Part shown: piece after piece, positions 1-12,800 of the stretch
How positions within the stretch are numbered: position 1 is the stretch's first letter
Layout: every line of letters begins with the position of its first letter
Source of the DNA: Dryas octopetala
Lineage: Eukaryota > Streptophyta > Magnoliopsida > Rosales > Rosaceae
Length of the DNA stretch: 64,000 nucleotides
Assembly: GCA_963921425.1 (NCBI GenBank)
Contig: OY992834.1
Location: forward strand, 1,302,001 to 1,366,000
Direction: 5' to 3'
Position numbers and translations under genes: made by a program
Notes under the pieces: model-generated
Told to the model about the DNA's origin: nothing
The model's database searches: none
The model's input: the letters and a program-made list of their open reading frames with translations, nothing else

Positions 1-2825
1 ATAGTCTCCACTCCTAAGTACTCTGACAAAAGCCTGCATTCCATATAAGTTCAATGAAAATTCCATCTCTTTTGTTTCGAACTCCCTCCAACTAGAAGTC
101 CATTGCTATACTCGCGCCTCAATTCACCCTCATTATTCAAAATCAAATGACACAGACAAAAAATTGCATCCAATACACACATGCACGTGCACACACACAT
201 GCAAAATGCTCATATGCAGCTAATTACAAGGTTATGGCTAATGGACAATTCCACAACTTGAGAAATAAGAAAACAAATAATGCACACGAACTCTGACCTG
301 CTAAGATTATTATCATCTATTTTGCCAAGTGTAGCAACAATACCCAGGACATCCTTGGTCAGGGTAATATGGGCCGCCTGAGTACCATGACGAGTTTTCA
401 GCTGCCATAAAATGCCTGCAGCAGACTTCTCGTGCTGAAGAATCTTTTCAGTTGTTTCCTCCTCACTTTTATGGCGGGAATTGTCAACATTTTCAATATT
501 AGGTGCGTTTGAGGAATGATACTTTCCTAGAACAACTGAAAGGAAACTCGAGTAAAAAAAACTAGGGAAAAAAAAAGTGCATAATAAATGATTGCAAACA
601 GTCAAGGACACTTAATGTCTTAATTCCCGATGCACCAGATCAGGTGGATAGGAATGCTAGGAATTCTGCTGATTCACTTGTAAGAAGTCCAGTTATACAA
701 AAGTAGTTGTGTCCCATTACATCTAAACAAATAGCAGGGTGCCTAGATTTTTGTTAGCCTTTTAGTGCACATGTTTTTAATATGGACTTATTTAGATCAC
801 TAATGCAATGCAGAGAGATGCGGAGGAAGAAAAGGAGATTATACCTTGCAAATCAAGAATAGAGTCATCTAATTTGTTTTTCTGAGACTTCAGAAGTCTT
901 AAGTTGTCTTCATGCTGTTTAATTTTCGTCCCTATCACATGTAAACCATCTTGAAGTCTCTGTATAGATTAGTTCAAAAAAAGTTAGTTTGTTTGATCCA
1001 TTCCCACTCAGTAAAGGAACTATACTAGAAATGGCATAAATCAGGAATAACAAAAAGATTAAAATTTCTACGTCTTTTATGATTGATTAACTAAATATGA
1101 AATGTACAGTGAAAGATACACTATATATTATATTCATGCATGGTAAAAAAAAAATATAAAGGGTCTCTTGAATAGGTTCTTGTACAACCTTAGTGTAGTA
1201 GATGATGGATTCTGCTTGCGAAAATCCTCCATTTTGCATTTCATCCTTCGCAACTAGACCAGTTTCTTTTTTATCCCCTTGAGTCAACACTGGTGAATCT
1301 TGAATGGATAATGACTTCGTATGAATGGAAAGCTGCAAAAGGATGATTAAATAGCATAAGTACCAAAAAAACTAGGATGCATGTAGGCTTCTCCTTTTCT
1401 TCTTGACTGTTTTACTAAATATGTCATTCATTATTAATAGTAACCATCAAACATTAGTTCCCTCAATTATACCTCCCTTCATTTAATGACACCTGAAAGA
1501 TTGGCCACTAGATTACTATTGATAACATATTCTGTTCTTCAAAATGCAAAATCACTCAAAAAATGAAAGTAAAGAAGCAATCTCCACTCATTAATATGTC
1601 CATGACAGCACCAAAAAATTTCCAAAAGAAAAGGACTTTCTAGAAGTTAACAACATATGTTGCAAAGTATGTGTTCACAGGTAACAAGTGATTCAAATCA
1701 AACCAGCCAAAAAAACCAGGATGCATATACACAGGCTTTTCCTCCTGAATTGTTTTAGTAAATTTTTCATTTAGGTCGACAAAAAAATGAACGAAAACAA
1801 AGTTATGTCCACTCACTAATAAGTCCATGACAGTACAAGTAAGTTTCCAAAAGAAAAGACATATTAAAATTAAACTAAAAGGTGCGAAAATCCTTTCTCA
1901 CCCAAAACAAGTGATTTCAAACCAACAAAAAAAACATGTAAACCATCTCCACTCACCATGACAACAGCAGGGCGCTGTCAAGTAACATATACCCTTTATT
2001 GCCTCATGTTTCTAAAATTAGTGCCAGTATCTACTAATGCCTCGACCCCCAAAAGAATTACACAATTCAAAGCCTAGTCCATATGCTACAAATTTAAAAT
2101 TCCTAATAAAAATACAAAATGCACTAGCCAATAAAGGGCCAACTTGCGAACTTGATTCATGCAATTACAAGGAGTTCAATGGAAACCTGCCACAACGAGA
2201 TATGCAGTTAACCCAATTTCAAAATATTTCTTCGAAGAATGAAATTGCATAGTTGCATGCTCATTTTCCAATCATCGAAGTGGCCATTCTTTCTTTCCCT
2301 CGTGGAAACTAAAAGTGACAGCAAAATGAAATTCTAGTGCTAAAAAGAAAAAAAAAACTAAACCCAGTAAAAAAAAGCTCTTCAAAATTCAGAAAATGCA
2401 GAGAATTACAGTGACCACAGAATTGGAGTTTATTTTCTTGGCAATTCAAAGAACCACAAAGCAATGGCGAAACCACGACATGCAATTGGGTAATTAACTA
2501 AACCCAGTGACATAAAGCTCTTCAAAATCCAGAAAATACAGAGAATTGCAGTGACCACAGAATCGGAGTTTATTTTCTAGGAAATTCAAAGCACCACAAA
2601 AGCAATGGAGAAGAGAACCACGACATGCATTCGAATTACCAAACCCCTAATGCTACATTTGAGTAACTATTAAAATGCTTCAACAGAGGAGAAAAGAAAA
2701 AATAAAACTCGGAATTTTAAAACCTAACACACCAAGTCCTTTTCTCGCATTTTCTCCGCTACCAAACAGAGGCAGAGAGTGAAGATTTAAGAGGGCCGTC
2801 TCACCTGGTTATTGGGTTGGAACAT
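1..2825 (-). CDS. DMS3: DMS3, SMC-hinge protein of RNA-directed DNA methylation (5' part, runs off the left edge)
   Basis: Coding exons read 2805-2825, 1189-1332, 845-959 and 298-535; the next exon lies beyond the window. The start is chosen at 2825: the first exon gives MFQPNNQ and splices in frame to [11 protein letters not shown], which matches the known DMS3 N-terminus in layout. Exon 3 is a short coiled coil ([18 protein letters not shown]). Exon 4 starts the hinge-like domain ([17 protein letters not shown], then [10 protein letters not shown]). About 172 residues are visible of a family usually near 420 aa. In Arabidopsis DMS3 is part of the DDR complex with DRD1 and RDM1, which recruits Pol V to chromatin. 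Family membership is seen; function is by homology. The gene lies head-to-tail downstream of GMI1. Intron 1 (1333-2804) is long and internally duplicated. Confidence 0.9.
2357..2640. repeat. Two-copy tandem repeat, about 140 bp unit, in DMS3 intron 1
   Basis: Copy 1 begins near 2357 and copy 2 near 2497. Both carry the order AACTAAACCCAGT, AGCTCTTCAAAA, GTGACCACAGAAT, GGAGTTTATTTTCT and ACCACGACATGCA with scattered mismatches. A looser, older duplication is visible upstream in the same intron: 1365-1440 resembles 1701-1770, and 1588-1630 resembles 1821-1860. Confidence 0.8.
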
Positions 2826-3543
2826 CTTTCCAGTTGACTCAGTTCTCTCTCCCTTCGCTGCTCTCTCACTCTGTTTGCCTCTCTCCAACTGGCATTTTTG
2901 CGGCAATTTAAGGGAATATGTTTGAGAATCTAAAATATCATTGACCTCGCTGTGCTTTCTGAAATATTACTAGGCTGGTCCCATTCTCCGTCCAGAAACG
3001 AAAACCGTCCGATCACATGGGATTCATCCTTTTAAAGTGGGGACACAGATCCAAGGGTCCTAACTCGCGACTGGATCACGAGAAGAGAGGATTTTAACAG
3101 GTAATTTCTTTCCCCTTTTCTTTCTAACAAAATTAATGCCTTCAAGGCTTCAATGGCGTGCATTGAATTTTTAATATATTACCAAAGTTTAATCACTCCA
3201 CTGAAAATTTATTTTTATTTCAGAATTTAATCTAACTGTGTATATCAGTATATCTTAAAATAATTTAATGACGTACATATTATCTAGATTCCACATCTAG
3301 CCCCAAAAGAATAATATAAAAATATTACAGAATAATAATCAAAATAACGAAATGGTGAATTGTCATTTTTTTTTTTTTTTTGATAAATTGAATTGTCAAT
3401 TTGAAAGCCTTTTTCCCCTTGCAGAAAAGGATTTGGGTAACGTTACATACATCTTCATATGTACGAATGAAACTAGGCTGTCTAGTAATAAATAGAGACC
3501 AAACGGATACAGCAAATATTTACACCTGTGACGTGAAATTTTA
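2826..3543. other. DMS3 5' leader/promoter and GMI1 3' flank
   Basis: This roughly 700-bp spacer separates the GMI1 stop from the DMS3 start. It must hold the GMI1 3' UTR and poly-A site and the DMS3 promoter. The DMS3 side (2826-2890) is rich in TCTCTC. A T15 stretch at 3366-3380 sits between two copies of TGAATTGTCA (3356-3365 and 3389-3398), a retroposition-like scar. I see no further gene. Confidence 0.6.
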
Positions 3544-3856
3544 CTACTTCTCTTGGCTGGAGTGGTGTTTGGAATCAAATTGCATGTCGTCCATGAGCTT
3601 GTGCCACAACTTGGTTTTCTTGTTCATTTGCTTTTTCAATTTCCGAAGGGAGTTGTTCAGGCTCCCTACTACATTAACAATCATCGTCATTACTGACTTC
3701 TTTCCTTCAATCTGCTTCAAGAGTTCCATAGCATGATCCTCCCATGCGAAAGCCCGGAAACATAGTTCAGAATTCCTGAAGGACATTAGAGAAAGGTACA
3801 GCAACAAAAACGGTATTTCAAAGAAATGTACATCAAAGGAGAAAAATTACCAACAC

Positions 3857-3892
<36 letters not shown>

Positions 3893-6800
3893 TATATATA
3901 CCACCGTCCAAGAGAAATTGCTGCATTTTGTTTCAAGATCCAACCATCCAGTGATATGGCATCATGTTTTACACAAGCACGAGCAGCTAACATGTTTTCC
4001 CTAGTTTCATAAACATGGAGCTCACCAAAAAGAAAATAAAACAATGTCTCCCGGAGACCATGGCCTGCAGACGTCGTTGTCTGTAAATGATTGATATCTA
4101 GGTCAATCATATTAACTGCATACCCCAAGAATCCAGCTGGAGTATTTCCACTTGGCAAGATAGGATCCGGCAAGGCCAGCTTCCCTTGATCATCAATGTC
4201 ACCTGTATAAGGCCTGCAATGCAATTTTAAAATTCATGTCATCAAATTGTACAAGGAAGCATTCCATAGTTATTGTATACCTTTGGACCATTTTTTTGTT
4301 CTGTGAAAATAAAAGGGAAAAAAATGCACTACCACAAGGAAAATATGATGAATCACAATTAGGAAGCTTTCTGTGTTACCGTATATCTTCAAGGCCTATA
4401 ACAAGAAACCGGCCATTCGTGTCATACTTGTCAAGAAGGCTGGCAGTAGTTGCAAAGGATCTACAGACAACAGCGAGCATTTGATCTTGACCCAAGTACT
4501 CAGCTAACATCCTGCATACAGATGAATACAGAATTAAAAAAGGGAAAACTGAATAAATATTCTTTTAATTTTACAAAGGGGAAATAGAAAAGGTCAAAGG
4601 GGGTGGCAACCTGCTAAGCTTGCTGGTCCCAACTGTACCAAGTAGAGCAACCAAACCAATCACATCTTCCCTGAAAGACCCTTGAAATGAAAATTCCCTA
4701 GAACTGCGGAGGACAGAAGCTGCAGTGTGACTCATGCTTTGTATGCGGTTTTTCAGTTTCTCTTTTATGGAGAAGTAATTTGAATTGTTCAGTTGATATA
4801 CAACAGAAGCTGGGCATGGACCAAAATATATACAAGCATTTTAGTAAGTATAATTGTATCTTCATTATAGAGGTAAAATCTTGGCATAATATTATAAGAG
4901 GAAGCTCCTATATTCCAAAATTTATGAAATGGGAAACAAACATACTAAGGAAGCATGATAACGCATTTTGGTAGAGAAAAATCTCCTTTGGCAAGGACAG
5001 GTTTATGCAATATCAAAGAAGGAAAATAACAGAAACTTATAAGTAACTTAAAACCTTGTAAATCAGGCATGGCTCGCTCAATTTCTGCCTTCTCGTTTTT
5101 AAGTGTATCCAATTTCCTTTCAGAATCTCCAATGCACATCGCAATTTGCTTAATTTCTTCCTCCAGTACCTGCAGGGAGAAGCAGAAAAGTCAAAAATAG
5201 AGAGGAATTGTTTAAGGTGTTAATTTGGACATTCATAATGGAGAAACCCTACGCATAAAAAAGTCATAAAAATTTATTTTAGGTCGATGAGATCTCAAAT
5301 AATTGATATGGGATCTGATATGATAGATGAACTGCGATGGTACATCCATGCTCAGATATAAAACTTCACATCTATAAGAAATTTTCAGCTGCATTTATTT
5401 CCATATCTTCTCATTATTCACAACCGATACCTGTAAGTTTTCTACTCGTGGAAGGGGAGATGAATCTTGGAGAAGCAAAACCTTTCCATTTGGACACGGA
5501 GATTCAATCTCGTCACATTCCACTTTCGGAGTTTGCATGACAGGAACCTGAACATAAGAGTTAACCACCATCATTGTAGAAGTGACAAATACAAAATGAG
5601 CTTCAGTTTATCTTCAAGAAATTTACAGCTGCATTTCTTTCTGTACCTTCTCACTATTCGCAATTGATGATACCATTAAGTTTCCTACTTGCTGAAGGGA
5701 AGATGAATCTTGCAGAGGCAAAACCTCGCCATTTGAACATGGAATTAGAACCTCATCATACTCCACTTTTGGAGCTTTCATTACAGGAACCTGAACATAA
5801 AAATTAATAACCGTCATTGTCTATGGGGGTAATTACAGAATAGTCTCCGCAAAGCTGTTACAACCTGAAGTTTCAGATTCAGTTCTGGATGAAAAGAATG
5901 AGCAGCTTCAAAGCAAAAGCTCCCTTCAACTTGGGGGACAGGAATAGCCGGAACAGTGCAACGGCCATGCTTGAATGTGTACCGAATAGACTCCTCTATA
6001 TTAAATGAGCCAGACTTTATTGTAAGCATATGGAATTGGCCAGTTTTCTCTTCATGATGAATAGTATCGTCAACAATGCCCACAGAGTTGACGACTTCAA
6101 AAGTTAAACTTTCTGTTTGAGTACCGGCCATACAAAACTCGGGCACCTAAAATCATGTCCAAAACCTTTAGAAAGGGTAAGGAAAATAAAATACCTCGAA
6201 AGCTAAGAGCCTGAAAGACAGAAACAAAAAGAGCATTACTGACTTTTGACGCAATTCTCAACTCCCTTTTCTCAGTTTGAGACTGAAGATTGAAAACAAC
6301 TTCATTGTTGGAATACACAGAAATCGATACTGCAAGCAAGGGAAGATAGAGCAAAATCACTAGACACCCATTCATATTTTAATTAAATTGATGATTTGAG
6401 AAAATATCTGTAAGAACCATTTTCAGGGCCCAAATTAAATATATGTAGTCAGCTGCATCTTTAGCATCCAAAAGATTAGATTGAACATGACTCATGCTGT
6501 CAGATATGTGCCACTATGGAGGCACTCTCTCTAGATAGGCAGCTACGTACTGCCTATATATTACCACAAGTGCGTATTGGACAATAGATATTTTATTTCC
6601 AGAGATGAAGTTAACGTTCCTCCCTTGCAAGAGTGAGCAAGGACCCTTTCAAGGCAAGAAATCTAGTAAGGACTATTTTCGCTAGTTACAGTTAAATATA
6701 TAAGTTAAATCAGCAGCTTTTTCTATTTATACTATTGAAATTGAAGCAAAACCCCACTTTTACAATAGGTAGCACTGGTACCAGAATGTCATAAAACATT

Positions 6801-9800
6801 GTTTCCCTGGTCTACAATTTTTTCCATGATGTCAAGAGAAAGTGCATACCATTTTTCCCATAACCCGCTGTTACTTTCAAGAGACCACCAAGGTCAATGC
6901 ATCCACGATGGTCAACCTGCATTGGAAAGGTTTCTAGTCATGAATCCAAGATTAAGTCCATATTTTGCACCAAAAGAATTAAACCATTCACCCCAGTTTA
7001 AGTCTATAACAATGAAAACAAAATTATGCCAACACATATTGCAAAAATGTTGGCAGAATCATCATAGCTCTTGGTGCGTGAAACCAACATTTAACATTAA
7101 GACAAAGGGAACAAAGACAGCAATGTAGAAAGAATCTAACCTTACGCTTTGGACCCAATTGATCTTGAATACAAAACCCCTCAACATTCAAGTGAACTTC
7201 AAAGCCATTTGTTACATGATTGCCATATAGGTCAAACATCTGGGGTAAATGCATATTTAATTGTTAGCAAGAACAACCTAAAATACAATGATGCCTGTCA
7301 GCACACAAGACATAGACCACAATTTTAGACAAGAAAACCATAACATTGCTTTGAAATACCTCTAATTTAAGCTCACGAATAATGCAGCCTGGAAGCACTT
7401 GGCTTTCCAATGTTGGTGGCAGAGCCTTGACAAGCTGTAAAGGTCCAGGGTTAACTGGGACAAATAAAACTGAGATTAGATACTTATATTGGCATCAATA
7501 TATTAGAAACAAATGAAAAGGAAAAATTGATAAGAAACAAACGAATTATATTTAATATAAATATGGAAGTACAATGAAAGTGGACCAGTAGTCCACAGAA
7601 GATACACCCTCAAACTACAACAGCCACAATCTTAAGAACACATTAGTCAAAAACAATAAAAAACAACAAATGACAAAAATTATTTATGATACCCATGTCA
7701 GACACATAGGAGTGTGTATTTAGAGTAAATACCTTGACATGGAACTGAAATTGAAAATAAACCATCTTGTGAACAAAGAACTAGACTAGCTTCATAACTT
7801 GGACGAATTTTGTACAACTCATTGCTCTCAATTAGCATATCCTGAAAATTTCAAAAAAACTAAAGTAAGCAGAAGGCATCTCCACATTTGTTAATGTCAT
7901 CTTAAAAAATATATATATTGGTGAATGACAATCTAAATGCATAAAATACCTTTACAGTCAGAGTCATTTTACAGGTCGAAATTTCTTTCCTGAATTTGCC
8001 TAAATGGAGTACCCCCCCATTTGTGTGAACTTTCGCCACAATTTCCGGAGTAGATGCAAATGGAATTTGATTGTCACATATATCATAACATGCTATAGTG
8101 AGAGGTGGAAAAAATGAACCAACCCTGTTTGACAAGATCATTGAAGCATAATAGATGAATGTTTTTTTGTAAGAGAGACAAATTACACATAAAATATGTA
8201 AAATCAAATGCCACACAAAAAAAAAAAAAGACAAAAGACAAAATTATCCAGGAAACAAGTAGAAAGGTCAATAAGTTCACATTTACATCTATCCAGTTCC
8301 ATAGGGAGTAGGGACAAAAACACCTTACCTAACAAAATATGGTGGACTCTGATCACCACTTAGAAGTTCCCACTTTCCGACCTTGGAAGATGCCTTGATT
8401 AGCACTCTTTTCTCACATTTCTTGCACTTTGATCCATTCTTTTAAACAAATTGACATTGTATCAGAATACATGATAAGAAGTAAATTAAGACCTTAACAT
8501 ATTTTAAAAAGAACAAATATATAACAAAAGAAGTCACTAAATATTACTTACAAGATAGAATGAAAATGTATAGACACCAGCACTACGAAATAAATCTGGA
8601 CGCTTGCGTTTTAGAGGAAATCTATACAACCCTTGAATTCCTTTAAGTGACTTAGGCCCTACTCGCAACGCATAAATATGAAGATCCTTAGCATGGCCTC
8701 TGAACTTAACTTCCATAGACATTTCTAAATTACTTTTGACAATATACTTCTGATCCAGTTTCTGTGAATAACTAGAAGAGACGTAACTGCCAGGCCGAAC
8801 AACGGCCACAATTTCTTCTGGAGGAACTTTACCAGCTTGAGCACCCACAGGTAATGCCTGAAAGGAAGGAAATTATCTTTCACATGAAAGGAAGGAAATT
8901 ATGTTTTACATGAATAATTTTTCTTTGATGATCAAGAAGATGGTGAAAAGGAATTGAATATTTACCTTTATTTTATTTTATATTTGCAACTTTTTTTTTT
9001 TTTTTTTGCAAAGCAGAGAATATTGATTATCAACGGCCAAATACACAAATAAGCATCTGACCTCAAGCAAAGCCTTAATCTTTACTCAATACATGGGTCC
9101 ATTTTCACCATTCAGCCCTATCTTAGGCTAATTCTACATTAAATTATATCTTTAACCAATCATTTCTCACAATTTCTACTTATCTCACTTTTGGCCTTTA
9201 GTCTTCCTCGCTCTTGTGGCTTGAACCAACTACCATAATAACTCAAATATAAATAAAGAGAACAGGAAATAAATCTAGAAATATACTAACCCCATCAACC
9301 TCCAACTCTTGACATTGTTTTGCATCCAGCAGGTCAATTGCAGAAGGAGATTTCTGGCGTTGCCTCTCAAGTTGGTTATTCCACTCGATACTTTCAACAG
9401 CTAAGCACTGATTTCGATGGCTCAAAATTTAGCAACAGAATCAACTAAAATACCCAAAAACAATCTCTTTCTTTGCCAAAAGCACAAAAGAAGAAAGCTA
9501 GCAAACCTTTCCAGAATCAATCACACTGACAGGTACGGACAAGGAGTCACGAATATCTAAACTGGTATCCCCATCAGTTTCAGAAAGAGTGCATTTCTTC
9601 TCCTCCGACAGACCTAAAGGACTTTCAAAACAATAGCAATAGCAATAGCATATGCATGCCAGTCAATCCAAAAAGTGCACAGATAAGATTATGATTACAG
9701 CAGGAAATGTACAAGAAACCACACCTGCATATGATTCGACCCTCACCTGTTCAGAGAGAAAAAGAAAAAGAAAGCTAAAAATTCAGGGACTTAATATTGA

Positions 9801-12800
9801 CAAAAATAATTGCATTGTAGAAAAAAACCAGAAAAATTTAATTATCCTTAAGAAGCATGTCATAACAAAATTATGGAAGGTATAAGCATGGTATTATATT
9901 TCAGTATGAACTTATTAAGGACATTCAAGCTTCATGCCTACATATGTTATCAGGAAGATACTTACCACCAGAGTCACCTTGGAGACCTTCAAGCACAAAG
10001 TATTCAATTGTCGCATAGACATTGTTCTTATGAACTCCAGCACAAGCTCCCTTAAGAAGTTTTATTTTTTGTTCAGATTTCCAGGTCATATTTCTCCTCT
10101 TTAGAATGTGATGCACCCTTGCAACTACAATTTGACAAGATAAAAAAAAAAAAAAAAAAAAAAATCTATGATTTAAAGTCAGACTGCATTAGACAATCAA
10201 GCTTCATATCCGTATACACCTACCATCAGATGAAATGCGAAGTGCCTTTTTGTTTGCAGGACTGACAACAAAAACAGGTTGATCTTCACCACAGTCAGCT
10301 TCATCATCATATCGATCATGCATTAGAAGTATCCATTCCTCATAGTCCCTCTTCAGTTGAGAAGAAGTTAACTGCTTTCCATCTCTATAAATTTCTATTT
10401 GGATATCTACAGAAGTAAAATTTATCAGATTGGGAAGAATATCAAACAAGGAATGTGGACTAATCAAAAGTAGTTCCATATCATCACAAAGAAAGATTAC
10501 CTTTTTCGTTATCCAGAGGCTTATTGCCGAAGTTCCTCAGTGCAGTGGTAAAAGGATTATGATGTGCTAGATCAGTCTGTGGATAACAAGGCTTTTGATG
10601 AGCATTATCTCATAAAGACTCAACCAGTAAACTAGGAAACACAATACATACGTTCATTTGCTCAGCACCATGTGTATACAAATTATGGTTTCTGAAAACA
10701 AATAAAATCACCCCAGATTTCTTTTGTTGAACTTTATATTATCAAACGGCCTTCACTTCTCACCCCCATTGATCATTGATCATTGATCAATGACCACTAT
10801 GATAGATGGCAGCAAGTGCAACAAAGCACATATTTAATCATTGAAGGAAAAAACAATGGCTGAAAGGGCTACCCAAGGCCCTCAGCACTAAAGTTTACAA
10901 TGATGATACCAGTTTGACCTCTTATCAATAGCACATCAGTAATAAGTCTGCAACAACCAACCAGCTAATACAAAAACTACCTAAAATCTGTTATTTGCAA
11001 GAACTAAAGCAGAGAGGCGGAAAGAAGAGGGGAGGGGCGTGATATAATACTCAAGTCATTTCATAGAGAAGGAAGAATATTTTTCAAAAAGAAAATTATG
11101 ATATTGGCCACAATCAGACCCAAAATTAATTTTTCATGCATGCACACTCAAATCTATAGCATTTTGTACCTTAGATGGGGTTGGATTGAAACCAGCATCA
11201 GTCTCTGCAACCACAACATTGTTTGTTCATGCATACTGACAAAATGGAAAAGTTCTAACAGAATCTTGTATCATTGAGAAGAAAATATTGAGCCAAGCTA
11301 TCAGGAATGGAACTGCCCTACCAATAAAGCATTTAACTCTTGAACAACATCTTTTCAACAAGTGTGCCTTATCTCCTATTCTTTGCTTGAATTCCATGAA
11401 AGGAATCCATGCCTGTGGTACATCAGATAAAAGAGACACCATTAGAACAAATAGCAGTTGCATCTCTAAATGCACAATGTGATCACATCCCTGAATCAAG
11501 GAGCATTCCTCCAAACTGTGTTGGAAAAATATTGAACAGTTTGAAGAATATGTCAAACAACCACTAGACCCTAAAAGCTTTAAGCTATTAAGAATTTAAA
11601 TTCATGCATATCCTTGTGAAAAACAACAATTGCATTATAAAGTTACTGTAGATTTCAACATGCACATGTGACAATAATTAATGAAACAAAATAATACTTC
11701 AGCCAGAAACACTAAAACTCAGTATCTCTCTTTCTGATTATAAAATTATATAGTTCTACTGTATTTCTAGAGAACAATTTATAAGAAAATAGTAGTTAGG
11801 AAAATTGACTACCTACCCAATGAGCATCTGGAAGTAGACGACCAAGCCGCCGAATGGAGACACGACTATAGGTTTCAAAGTTTTCATTTCTACATCCCTC
11901 AGATTCTAACATTTCCAAAATTCTCTCAATACTCTCTTTTCCCTGTGATAAACAATTTCATAAATTTTCAAAATGTAGTAAAACACTGATTATGTGCTAG
12001 AAGGACCCACACACATGTGTGTGCAATGTGGTGGGAGTTTGGGATGACAAAAGCGAGGGTCGGGATATAGAGGAGAGTGAGTTGGTTCAAAAAAGAAAGA
12101 TGAAAGAAATAGCTGGGGTATATTGTACATTTCACATATGTCCCGCAACAAGAGAGTTTTTTATGTAGTAAATATAGATACCATTTTCATACCTGTTGTA
12201 TAGGGAAATACACACACTTAAGGCGAGCATTAGCTTCAATATGTGTTTTTGAATCTACATATATGAAGAATGACAAACCAAAGAGTCACTCAAATTTGGC
12301 ATTTTGTTAACAGTTAGCCACAATAAATAAAAGATAACGGCAACTACATGATTACCTAATTTTCTTTCTATAACAAGGAAAAAGATAATTTCTTAAAGAA
12401 CAAAATATGGTCGCTCACCTGGAGATTTAGTCATATTGTCTTGCTCAAGATAGAAATAAAGCTGGAAAACAAAATTAGGACCGTTGCAAGAATGCAAGTT
12501 GCTAATTGCAGTTTCCCCACCTGCAATCTCAGCTAAATCAACACCATTAACCTGGGAAATTAATAGCGAAATTAGCTTACACTTTAAGGTAAGGCCATTA
12601 AGAACTCATAATATGCAACAATAGATGGATATAAGAATGAACACAAAGACAGTATTCCTGAATTATTAGATATTTGAAATTTTACTTGAAAATTAATAAA
12701 GATAAAAATACATGAAAAAGAAGAAGCAAGCTTCTCTTTTTATGTATTACAGAAATTCCATATAATTTGCAATGATGCTTGTTGGAGTAGTTGAGGTTAA

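Noticed and set aside
10142..10164. A-tract in a GMI1 intron as another retroposition scar
   Set aside because: I could not find convincing flanking direct repeats.
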